In this document: positions 18,109 to 25,059 of the stretch, in pieces
Numbering within the stretch: position 1 is the first letter of the stretch
Layout of the letters: each line of letters opens with the position of its first letter
NCBI GenBank assembly: GCA_009694735.1
Contig: SHUG01000018.1
Coordinates: 1-32,918, forward strand
DNA: 32,918 bases
Direction: 5' to 3'
From: Acidobacteriota bacterium
GTDB lineage: Bacteria; Acidobacteriota; Vicinamibacteria; Vicinamibacterales; UBA2999
Program-made: the position numbers and the translations under genes
The notes under the pieces: generated by a model
The model's input: the letters and a program-made list of their open reading frames with translations, nothing else
What the model was told of the DNA's origin: nothing
Database searches by the model: none

Positions 18109-18707
18109 AGGCGCTGTTTGCGATCGGCGGGGACGTGCCGCTCGCGCGGGTGGTGTCTGAGCATCGCCGCCTGCTGGTGCCGCTAGGCACCCTGCTGGCC
18201 ATCAACATCGGCGTGCTGATGCTGCTGGTGTTGCCGTTGCGCGCGTCGGTGCAAAGTGGTGGGACGCGGGCGCAGGAGTCGAGCCGGGCCCTGACCGAGG
18301 CGCGTGCCGAGTTGGCGACGGCCGAAGCGACCCGGGACGGCCAGGCGCAGGCCACGCGCGACCTCGATCGATTTTATCGCGAGGTGTTACCGGCGGATGT
18401 CAGCGCGGCGCAGCGCCTGACGCATTCGAAGTTGAGCCTGCTGGCGCGTTCCCACGATGTGGTGTTCCTGCAGAGTGCCACCTCGCCGGAGACCTTGGAG
18501 GATTCATCGCTCGAGCGGCTGGTGGTCACCTACAGCCTGAGCGGCGATTGGGAAGACGTGCAGCGGTTCATTCACACCATCGAGACGTTGCCCGATTTCG
18601 TCGTCATCGATAACCTGGCGCTGTCGGAAAGCGGCGAGGACAACGCGCCGCTGAGGCTGACCCTGTCGGTGTCGACATACTTCCGCGCGAGGCGCGATGT
18701 TCGCTGA
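18105..18707 (+). CDS. pilO: PilO-like bitopic inner-membrane assembly protein
   Basis: PilO pairs with PilN in the alignment subcomplex between platform and secretin. The 200-residue product has a short cytoplasmic N-terminus, a transmembrane segment at about 24-45, a coiled coil (about 52-92, rich in Ala/Glu/Arg) and a small alpha/beta periplasmic domain (about 100-195). That domain contains VTYSLSGDWEDVQRFIHTIE and TLPDFVVIDNLAL, a pattern typical of PilO. It overlaps pilN by 4 bases and the next gene by 11 bases, so translation is probably coupled. Confidence 0.87.
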   Translation: MKALFAIGGDVPLARVVSEHRRLLVPLGTLLAINIGVLMLLVLPLRASVQSGGTRAQESSRALTEARAELATAEATRDGQAQATRDLDRFYREVLPADVSAAQRLTHSKLSLLARSHDVVFLQSATSPETLEDSSLERLVVTYSLSGDWEDVQRFIHTIETLPDFVVIDNLALSESGEDNAPLRLTLSVSTYFRARRDVR

Positions 18708-19248
18708 CCGCCGCCGGCTGCTGATCGGCGGCGGCGTGATCGCGGTGCTGGCGCTGGGCATCTGGATGCGGACCGGGTCGGGCCAGGCGACGGCGCCGGT
18801 GGCGGCGCCGGCCAGGGTGCGCGCCGAGCGCAGCGCCCCGGCCGTTGCCGCTGGGCCCGTCGAGCCGCTGCGGCTCGAGGCGTTGACGGCGGCGCGGGGC
18901 GAACCGAGTGGCACGGAGCGGAACCCGTTTCGTTTTCGAGCACGAGTCGTGGCGCCGCCGCCGCGGCCGGTGGCGCCGCCGTCGGGAGAAGAGACGCGAC
19001 CGGTGATGCCGCCGATGCCGAGCGGGCCGCCACCGCCGCCACCGATTCCGCTGAAGTTCATTGCGCTCGTCGAGCGCGCGAACGGCGTGAAATGGGCGGT
19101 GCTCAGTGACGGGAAGGTCACAATGTACGGCAAGGACGGCGATTCCATTGACGGCCGCTACCGGATCGTCAAGATCGGTGCGGAATCAGTCGAGGTCACG
19201 CACATCGATGGCCGCGGCCGGCAGGTGATTCGGCTGACTGGGCAGTAA
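18697..19248 (+). CDS. pilP: PilP/GspC-like periplasmic connector protein
   Basis: The position between pilO and the secretin, plus the domain layout, suggests the PilP/GspC role of linking the inner-membrane subcomplex to the secretin. The 183-residue product has one N-terminal transmembrane segment (about 7-24), not a PilP lipobox, so it is GspC-like in anchoring. A low-complexity Ala/Pro/Arg region follows with ERNPFRF (74-80) and a run of prolines (111-116). The folded C-terminal domain (about 117-181) includes LKFIALVE, WAVLSDGK, GDSIDGRYRIVKI and VEVTHIDGRGRQVI, a homology-region-like beta domain. The sequence is divergent, so the name rests partly on context. Confidence 0.75.
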   Translation: MFADRRRLLIGGGVIAVLALGIWMRTGSGQATAPVAAPARVRAERSAPAVAAGPVEPLRLEALTAARGEPSGTERNPFRFRARVVAPPPRPVAPPSGEETRPVMPPMPSGPPPPPPIPLKFIALVERANGVKWAVLSDGKVTMYGKDGDSIDGRYRIVKIGAESVEVTHIDGRGRQVIRLTGQ

Positions 19249-19253
19249 AGCGA

Positions 19254-20576
19254 ATGATGATGAGGCGTTTGGCAAGCGGTGTCGTGGTGGTGGCCCTGGC
19301 GGCTCTGGTGGCTGCTGGTTGTGCCACCGGCCGCGCCTTCGCGCGTGGCGAGTCGGCGGGGCACGCGGGTGACTGGGAATCGGCGGTCGCCTTCTTCCGC
19401 CAGGCCCTGGATGACGACCCCGATCGGCCCGACTACAAGATCGCGCTGGAGCGGGCGATGACCGCCGCCGCGGCCCTGTACACGGACCGGGGCCGGCAAC
19501 TCGAGGCGGCCGGCCAGCCTGACGAGGCGCTTCGCGCGTACCGCAAAGCGCAGGAATTCGAGCCCTCGAACCGGACGCTGGCCGCCAAATCGGCCGAGCT
19601 CGAACGGTTGTTGCGGGACCGCCTCGAGGCCGCCACGCCGCGGCCCGAGATCGAGAAGATGCGACAGCAGGCGCGCCGCAGCGTCGAAGCGGTGCTCAGC
19701 CCGACCAACCCGGAGCCGTTGATCGTCAACCTGATCAACACCAGCCTGCGCGAGATCCTGAGCTTCATCGGCAACTACAGCGGCATCAACGTCACGTTCG
19801 ATCGCGATTTCCAGGACCGATCGATCACGCTCAAGCTTGAAGGCGTCTCGCTCGAACAGGCGCTGCAACAGATCATGATCTCGAATCAGCTCTTCTACAA
19901 GGTGCTGAACGAACGGACGATCATCGTCGCCGCCGACAGCTCGCAGAAGCGCACGCAGTACGAAGACCAGGTGATTCGCACCTTCTTCATCTCGAATGCC
20001 GACGCGACGGAGATGCAGACCTTGCTCACGGGCCTGATTCGCGTCGCCGGCATGGCGATTCAGCCGCAGATCATCGCCAACAAGACCGCCAACACGGTCA
20101 CCATCCGCGCCACCGGCCCGGTGGTGCAGATCGCGGAGCGCATTCTCGAAGCGAACGACAAGCCGCGCGCCGAGGTGGTCGTCGACGTCACCATTCTCGA
20201 GGTCAGCCGCGAGCGCGCCAAGCGTTACGGGCTCGACCTGGGGAGCTACTCCGCCGCCTTGAATTTCTCGCCGGAGGCGGCGCCCGCCGCCGACGCGAAG
20301 CCGTTCAACCTCAATACCATCTCGCAGGGCGTGAGCACCGCGGACTTCTACCTGTCAGTGCCTTCGGCGGTGGTCCGCTTCCTGGAGACGGATTCGCAAA
20401 CCAAGGTGCTGGCCAAGCCGAACCTGCGGGGTACCGAAGGTCAGAAGTTGACGCTCAACCTCGGTGAAGAGGTGCCCGTCCCAAGCACCACCTTCACCCC
20501 AATTTCACCGGGTCGGTGGGGTCCAACCCTCTCGTCTCGTTCAGCTACCGCCCGATCGGTATCAATGTCGAGATGA
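19254..20576 (+). CDS. pilQ: PilQ/GspD-like secretin, N-terminal part (frameshifted near 20505)
   Basis: Secretins form the outer-membrane gate of pilus and type II systems. This part begins with a lipoprotein-type signal (VAAGC, C23). TPR-like helices follow (about 35-125), then an STN/N0 domain (about 157-228, NLINTSLREILSFIGNYSGI) and an N1-like domain (about 238-310, FFISNADATEMQTLLTGLI). The start of the secretin core shows DVTILEVSRERAKRYGLDLG and TKVLAKPNLRGTEGQKLTLN up to GEEVPVPSTTFTPI. After about residue 418 the frame departs from the family and stops at 20576. The missing core continues in the frame reached by adding one base (next entry), so the two entries are one gene. The ATG at 19254 follows the pilP-like stop by 5 bases. 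Confidence 0.9.
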   Translation: MMMRRLASGVVVVALAALVAAGCATGRAFARGESAGHAGDWESAVAFFRQALDDDPDRPDYKIALERAMTAAAALYTDRGRQLEAAGQPDEALRAYRKAQEFEPSNRTLAAKSAELERLLRDRLEAATPRPEIEKMRQQARRSVEAVLSPTNPEPLIVNLINTSLREILSFIGNYSGINVTFDRDFQDRSITLKLEGVSLEQALQQIMISNQLFYKVLNERTIIVAADSSQKRTQYEDQVIRTFFISNADATEMQTLLTGLIRVAGMAIQPQIIANKTANTVTIRATGPVVQIAERILEANDKPRAEVVVDVTILEVSRERAKRYGLDLGSYSAALNFSPEAAPAADAKPFNLNTISQGVSTADFYLSVPSAVVRFLETDSQTKVLAKPNLRGTEGQKLTLNLGEEVPVPSTTFTPISPGRWGPTLSSRSATARSVSMSR

Positions 20577-21724
20577 CGCCGCGCGTTACCTACGACGGCG
20601 ACGTGATCCTGGAGATCACGGTCGAGAACAGCTCGCGCGGGCAAGACCTGCTGGTCGGCGACCAGAACCTGCCGTCGTTCTTCTCGCGCAAGGTGACGAC
20701 CAAGCTGCGGCTGCGTGATGGCGAGTCGAACCTGTTGGCGGGCCTGCTCCGTGAAGACGAACGTCGGTCGCTACGCGGATTTCCTGGTGTCATGCGATTG
20801 CCGATCGTGAAGCAGCTCTTCTCCGACAACGACAAGAACATCAGGCAGACCGATATCGTCATGTTGCTGACACCGCGCATCGTCCGCACCCACGAACTGC
20901 GGGCGTCTGACCTCAGCCCCATCTACATCGGGACACAGGCCAACATGACGTTGGGAGGACCGCCCGCCGTGATCGGCGGCGACGCTCCACCCGCCACCGG
21001 GGTTATTATCCCGGGCGTGGCACCGTCACCGGCTGCGGCGGCAGGCCAGCCCACGGGTCTTCCACCCGTGGCCGTGACCGGCACTCCGGCGGGGACGAGC
21101 GTGAGGCCGATCGTGCCGCCAGGCAGTTCGCCCATTCCAGGCATGGTCATGGCGCCGTCCGCGCCCGCCGCACCGGCTCCCAGCAACATCGTGGTGTCGC
21201 CGATCGATTTGCCGGTCGTCTCGGCACCGCCGCCAGCGCCTGCGCCGCCGCTACCGCCGACCGCGCCTCCAGCAGCGGCGGTTGCGCCGACGCCCGCGCC
21301 ATCATCGTCAACGCCGGCTCGCGTCACGCTGAGCCCACCGAGTGAAATGCGCATGGGCAGCGGCCCGTACACCGTGCCGATCGCCATCGCCGGTGCGTCG
21401 CGTCTCTCGACGCTGACAATTTCGCTCACCTACAACCCGGCCCTGATGCGGGTTCGCAGCGTGCAGGAGGGCACCTTCATGCGGCAGGGGGGCGTGGCTC
21501 CGGCATTCAGCAGCCAGGTGGACGAGAAGAGCGGTCGCGTCGACATTGTGATCACGCGGCCCGGCGATCAGACCGGCGCATCCACCGCGGGCTTGCTCGC
21601 CGCCCTCCTGGTTGAACCGGTGGCGGCCGGTACCGGTTCGCTCTCGGTGAGCGGTTCGGCCAGTGTGCCCGGCGGCGCCAGCGCACCGCTGCAGTTCCTG
21701 CCAGCCGGGATCACGGTGCGGTAA
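20516..21724 (+). CDS. pilQ: PilQ/GspD-like secretin, C-terminal part, with a cohesin-like domain
   Basis: This is the continuation of the secretin. From SNPLVSFSYRPIGINVEMTPRV onward it has the conserved core: VILEITVENSS, FFSRKVTTKLRLRDGES, LLAGLLREDERRS and TDIVMLLTPRIVR (about 112-124 of this part). A Pro/Ala/Thr/Val-rich linker of about 115 residues follows. A final beta-rich domain (about 266-402) contains TLTISLTYNPALMRVRSVQ and GRVDIVITRPG, the pattern of a cohesin fold. The nominal GTG at 20516 is simply where this frame can open, not a likely natural start. The stop overlaps the first pseudopilin gene by one base (TAATG). Confidence 0.88.
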   Translation: MGSNPLVSFSYRPIGINVEMTPRVTYDGDVILEITVENSSRGQDLLVGDQNLPSFFSRKVTTKLRLRDGESNLLAGLLREDERRSLRGFPGVMRLPIVKQLFSDNDKNIRQTDIVMLLTPRIVRTHELRASDLSPIYIGTQANMTLGGPPAVIGGDAPPATGVIIPGVAPSPAAAAGQPTGLPPVAVTGTPAGTSVRPIVPPGSSPIPGMVMAPSAPAAPAPSNIVVSPIDLPVVSAPPPAPAPPLPPTAPPAAAVAPTPAPSSSTPARVTLSPPSEMRMGSGPYTVPIAIAGASRLSTLTISLTYNPALMRVRSVQEGTFMRQGGVAPAFSSQVDEKSGRVDIVITRPGDQTGASTAGLLAALLVEPVAAGTGSLSVSGSASVPGGASAPLQFLPAGITVR

Positions 21725-22191
21725 TGATGGCGCGCGGGTTCTCCTTCGTCGAATTGCTGGTGGTGACGACCATCGTCCTCATTCTCGCCTCAGCGGTGCA
21801 ACCCCTGGCCAGGGTGACGATTCAGCGGACCCGCGAGGCCGAGTTGCGGCGCGTCCTTCGTGACATGCGGACCGCGATCGACAAGTTCAAGGATGCCGCG
21901 GACTCCGGGCAGATCCCGAGCACCGAGCTGAAGGCCAATAGCGAGGGCTATCCGCCGGATTTGCAGACGCTGGTTGACGGCGTCTCGGTGGCCAACGACG
22001 CGACCGGCCGCAAGCTGAAGTTCCTGCGCCGCATTCCCACCGATCCGACCACCCTTGACGCCGGATGGGGACTGCGGGCTTACCAGGACAAGCCCAATTC
22101 GTCGAGTTGGAGCGGCCAGAACGTTTATGACGTGTATTCCAAGAACCAGGGCACGGCCCTCGACGGCACGAAATACCGCGACTGGGACTGA
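21724..22191 (+). CDS. GspG/type IV pilin-like pseudopilin 1
   Basis: This is a major-pseudopilin-like subunit of 155 residues. It has a four-residue leader (MMAR), a type III signal with cleavage expected in RG/FSFVELLVV, Glu at mature position 5, and a hydrophobic helix of about 20 residues. The C-terminal domain has GspG-like features: YPPDLQTLVDG, RRIPTDPTT, YDVYSKNQGTALDGTKYRDWD. It starts at an ATG overlapping the secretin stop; a second ATG is at 21727. It is a paralogue of the next gene, with which it shares the ALDGTxYxDW ending. A prepilin peptidase must process it, but none is encoded in this window. Confidence 0.9.
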   Translation: MMARGFSFVELLVVTTIVLILASAVQPLARVTIQRTREAELRRVLRDMRTAIDKFKDAADSGQIPSTELKANSEGYPPDLQTLVDGVSVANDATGRKLKFLRRIPTDPTTLDAGWGLRAYQDKPNSSSWSGQNVYDVYSKNQGTALDGTKYRDWD

Positions 22192-22206
22192 CGAGACAGG
22201 GATCAC

Positions 22207-22617
22207 ATGAAGAAGACAGGCTCCCAGTGGGCGCGCGCGCGCGGGTTCACGCTGATCGAAGTGCTGGTCGTCTTGACCCTGATCGTCGTGCTGGCCAGCA
22301 TGGGCATGACGCAGTACCGGAACAGCGTGACGCGGGCCGAAGAAGCCGTGCTCAAGGAAAACTTGTTCCGCATGAACGACGCCATCGACCAGTACTACGC
22401 CGACAAGAACAAGTGGCCGTCAGACCTGGCCGAGCTGTCGTCGGCAGGCTATATCCGCGAAATCCCGATCGACCCGATGACCAAGGCGAAGGACACGTGG
22501 ACGACGACGCAGGCGGAGCCCGACCCGAATAATCCGGCATCGCAGGTCGGCATCTACAGCGTCAAGAGCGGGTCTGACCGAACAGCGCTGGACGGCACGC
22601 GCTACGCGGACTGGTAG
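22207..22617 (+). CDS. GspG/type IV pilin-like pseudopilin 2
   Basis: This is the second major-pseudopilin-like subunit, 136 residues. A leader of 13 residues is rich in Lys/Arg. The cleavage site is RG/FTLIEVLVV, with Glu at mature position 5, followed by the hydrophobic helix. The globular part has the GspG pattern YYADKNKWPSDLAELSSAGYI, IPIDPMTK and GIYSVKSGSDRTALDGTRYADW. AGGGA lies 6-7 bases upstream of ATG 22207. It is the last gene of the compact operon and is followed by a repeat block and a strong hairpin. Confidence 0.92.
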   Translation: MKKTGSQWARARGFTLIEVLVVLTLIVVLASMGMTQYRNSVTRAEEAVLKENLFRMNDAIDQYYADKNKWPSDLAELSSAGYIREIPIDPMTKAKDTWTTTQAEPDPNNPASQVGIYSVKSGSDRTALDGTRYADW

Positions 22618-22621
22618 GGAT

Positions 22622-22649
22622 TCCGGGATCCGGGATCCGGGATCCGGAA
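22622..22649. repeat. 7-bp tandem repeat (TCCGGGA) after the pseudopilin genes
   Basis: Three exact copies of TCCGGGA and a fourth, TCCGGAA, run head to tail. Each junction creates a GGATCC palindrome. The block sits 5 bases after the pseudopilin stop and just before the terminator-like hairpin. It has no coding role. Confidence 0.8.
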
Positions 22650-22653
22650 GACA

Positions 22654-22686
22654 AAGGGCCAGGGTGCGAATTGCACGCTGGCCCTT
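22654..22686. terminator. Hairpin between convergent genes, probable bidirectional terminator
   Basis: AAGGGCCAG (22654-22662) pairs perfectly with CTGGCCCTT (22678-22686). An inner GTGC/GCAC stem closes a GAATT loop, separated from the outer stem by one G-G mismatch. It lies between the end of the pilus operon and the end of the convergent Ig-domain gene. There is no long T-run on the plus side; the minus side continues TTTGTCTTCC, which is somewhat better. Confidence 0.75.
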
Positions 22687-22712
22687 GGTGTATCAGTCGA
22701 AAGCTCTGACTA

Positions 22713-23690
22713 CTACTGTGTGATCAGCTGTCCGGTCGACCTGTTGCCGGCAGAGTCGGTCACGGTCAATGTCAGGATCACGTTTGGGCCGATAGCGGTC
22801 GTCGCAAACGTCCCGCTGCCAGTTCCGTTGTAGAGGGGGTCGCTGACGCCAGGGGCAGTGACGACAACCGACCGGAGGCTAAGGCCAGTTGCAGCACTGA
22901 CGACGACCCTGAAGGTCTTGTTCGCGATGCCGGTGCCGGTCGCTTGATCGAAGGTCGTGATCGTCGGTGCTGTTCCGCGGCCAATTGCTACCTGCGTCGT
23001 GGAGTTGCCGCGTCCACCGCTCTGGTCGGTGACAGTAGCAGTTACCGTATACGTTCCTTCAGCACCGTAGGACTTCGAGAGAGTATTGGCGCTGGAAATC
23101 GCTCCCATGTCGCGGGTGCTACCATCGCCAAAGTCGACCGTCACGTTGGTAATGGGTTGGGGCGGGGTCGGCGCCGTCGTGACCGTGAAGAAGACCGGTA
23201 CCCCGACCGAGCCGCTGTTCGTGGCCGTGGTGATCGAGATGGTCGGATTGACGCGCGTGAGGACAAACGAAATCGACGCGGTACCTCGCTGAGAGTTGAG
23301 GTCGGTCGCCGCAGCCGTCATGGTGTAAGTGCCTGGTGACGTGTAGACATGCGATGCGGACGTGGCACTTGTGCCGCCGAGTGGCTGCTCACCTCTGTTG
23401 TCACCCCAGTTCACAGTGAGGTTCTGGATCGCGGCACCGCCAGTGCTCACCGTCGGAGTGATCGTGCAATTCACCGCGACACCTACGGACTGGGCAGCCG
23501 TGCAAGTCGTAATGGCCACTGTCGGCGCTGCCAGGGCAGTGATCACGACGTTGGCTGTCACGGCCGCGGTGGCACCGGCCGTAGCAACGGTCGCCGTCAC
23601 GGTAGTCGTTTGATTCGTCGTCAGCGAGGTCTGCGCCACGCCGTTTGCATTAGTCTGGGTCGATGGCGAGCCAAGGATGCCCGTGCCTGA
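22713..23690 (-). pseudogene. Downstream half of Ig/PKD-domain lipoprotein gene, after an in-frame TGA
   Basis: This is the same reading frame as the upstream half at 23691-24269, separated from it only by a TGA. It runs for 325 codons without another stop and has no natural-looking start; the first usable GTG is at 23639. It begins with the end of a Big_1-like Ig domain (QTNANGVAQTSLTTNQTTTV). Two PKD-like domains follow, with NLTVNWGDNRGEQ and NVTVDFGDGSTRD, each ending in a SPGTYT or AEGTYT strand. A last beta domain ends TVTDSAGNRSTGQLITQ. Such repeats usually extend surface proteins. If the TGA is a sequencing error, the whole is one 518-residue surface lipoprotein. Confidence 0.75.
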
Positions 23691-24269
23691 TCACGTGCCG
23701 CCGATGGCAAAGGTGACGGGAGCACCTTGAACGGGGGAGCCATTCGTGTCCGCGACGTTCGCGATGATCTGGATGGTGCCGCCGGTCTGCGGAATGTTCG
23801 GCGGTTCGGCGCGAAGGGTGATTCGACTCGCTGCTGCGCCGCCGACCAGAATCGTGAGTGGCGCGCCCGGCGCCGTCGAAGAATTGCCGCTGGTCGTGCT
23901 GCCTCCAGTGGCGGCCGCGCCCGAGTAGGCATTGATACGGACAACGCCGGAAAGGCCGGACGCAAAGAATCGGCTGACGGCCCGACCGTTGACCGTTTGA
24001 GATTCCCGCGGGTCCATTCGGCCAAGATCGGCGCGGAAGACGACTGTCGTACCGTTCTGAACCGCGGTGCCCGCCGACTCCGTGACGGTGGCGGTGATTT
24101 CGGCCGAGCCGTCGATCGGCACGATATTTATGCTGGCGCTCAGCAGAATCGTTGAACCGGTCGGCGAGGTCAGTGGCACTTTGTCGCAGGAGGCAGCGAC
24201 GACCGCTGCGATCACGGCAAAGGCGACCAGGAACGAGCGCGCAGCGTCATTACGGCTAAGCGTGCGCAT
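23691..24269 (-). CDS. Upstream half of Ig-domain surface lipoprotein, ending at a premature TGA
   Basis: These 192 residues start with a lipoprotein signal (AVVAASC, lipid cysteine C28). One Big_1/invasin-like Ig domain follows (about 40-125, INIVPIDGSAEITATVTES and NGTTVVFRADLG). A Ser/Thr/Gly-rich linker leads to a second Ig domain starting at about 155 (ITLRAEPPNIPQTGG), cut short at VTFAIGGT. The TGA at 23691-23693 falls where the family normally reads on into a strand such as SGTG, so the gene looks interrupted. ATG 24269 is preferred to 24341 because it begins the signal peptide. The gene lies between two groups of pilin-type genes but on the opposite strand. Confidence 0.75.
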   Translation of the reverse strand: MRTLSRNDAARSFLVAFAVIAAVVAASCDKVPLTSPTGSTILLSASINIVPIDGSAEITATVTESAGTAVQNGTTVVFRADLGRMDPRESQTVNGRAVSRFFASGLSGVVRINAYSGAAATGGSTTSGNSSTAPGAPLTILVGGAAASRITLRAEPPNIPQTGGTIQIIANVADTNGSPVQGAPVTFAIGGT

Positions 24270-24304
24270 CGAACGCAGGACCAAAAGTTGGAGCGGACGG
24301 AAAG

Positions 24305-24333
24305 GTGACACTGGAAGGCCTGTTAAGGATAAT
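24305..24333 (+). promoter_or_regulatory. Near-consensus sigma-70 promoter abutting the pseudopilin start
   Basis: GTGACA (24305-24310, five of six to TTGACA) and GATAAT (24328-24333, five of six to TATAAT) are separated by exactly 17 bases. The ATG at 24340 lies six bases after the -10 box, so the predicted transcription start falls on or within a base or two of the start codon. Confidence 0.65.
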
Positions 24334-24339
24334 AGACGC

Positions 24340-25056
24340 ATGAAGTTAGCGGGTCAAGGAGGCTATGCGATGGCCGCCCTGCTCGTCGGCATGAGCGTGA
24401 TGGCCGTGCTGCTGGGAGCCTTGCTGCCGCAGTGGACGACGCTGGCGACGCGGGAAAAGGAGCAAGAGCTCGTGTTCCGAGGCAACCAATACGCTCGCGC
24501 GATTGGGCTGTTCCAGCGCAAGTTTGCCAATACGGCACCGCCGACCATCGATGTGCTGGTTGAGCAACGCTTTCTCCGCAAGAAATATAAAGACCCGATT
24601 ACCAACGACGACTTCCAGCCGATCTACGCCAGTCTGGCCCCCCAGGGGCCGAATACGCCGGCTGGCGCTAATCGGCCCGGGCAGCAGGCGAGTGCCAGAC
24701 CGGGCCCCCCTGCCCAACAAACCCCCCAGCCGGGTTCTGGCAATGCCGGCGCCACGAGCGGCGTAGGCATCATCGGGGTCACGTCGAAAAGCACCGAGAC
24801 GTCCCTCAAGCTCTACAACGGCCGCGACAAGTACAACGAGTGGGCGTTCGTCTACGTTCAGACGGCGCAACGCCCTCAAGGGCCGGGCCAAGGCGTGCAG
24901 CCCGGCGCTGGCGGGCCACAGGGCCCCGGGCAGCAGCCCGGTCAACAGCAACGTCCGGGCGGGCCTGGCGGCAGCCCATCAAGTCCCTTTTCGCCGGGTG
25001 CGTCGCAGCCAAATCGCCCGCCGATCCCAGGACAGCCGCGGCCACCGGGCAACTAG
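24340..25056 (+). CDS. Type II secretion/pilin-like protein with a Gly/Pro/Gln-rich tail
   Basis: The 238-residue product has a pilin-type N-terminus. Leader MKLAGQG is followed by GYAMAALLVGMSVMAVLL, a hydrophobic helix with cleavage expected after the second G of QGG. Mature position 5 is Ala, not Glu, as in some minor or tip pseudopilins such as GspK. A conserved-looking segment (about 40-90) contains EQELVFRGNQYARAIGLFQRKF, LVEQRFLRKKYKDPIT. A later segment (about 145-180) contains GVIGVTSKSTETSLK and YNGRDKYNEWAFVYV. Between and after these are Gly/Pro/Gln-rich runs (GPGQQPGQQQRPGGPGG), probably disordered. It lies outside the main operon behind its own promoter and may be a minor subunit of that machine. 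Confidence 0.85.
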   Translation: MKLAGQGGYAMAALLVGMSVMAVLLGALLPQWTTLATREKEQELVFRGNQYARAIGLFQRKFANTAPPTIDVLVEQRFLRKKYKDPITNDDFQPIYASLAPQGPNTPAGANRPGQQASARPGPPAQQTPQPGSGNAGATSGVGIIGVTSKSTETSLKLYNGRDKYNEWAFVYVQTAQRPQGPGQGVQPGAGGPQGPGQQPGQQQRPGGPGGSPSSPFSPGASQPNRPPIPGQPRPPGN

Positions 25057-25059
25057 CGC

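Noticed and set aside
22622-22649. Possible CRISPR or short repeat array
   Set aside because: The units are contiguous 7-mers without spacers. No CRISPR-like repeat-spacer pattern or cas gene was found anywhere in the window.
23691-23693. TGA read as selenocysteine
   Set aside because: The protein is an Ig-like surface lipoprotein with no redox function, and no SECIS-like hairpin is apparent directly downstream.
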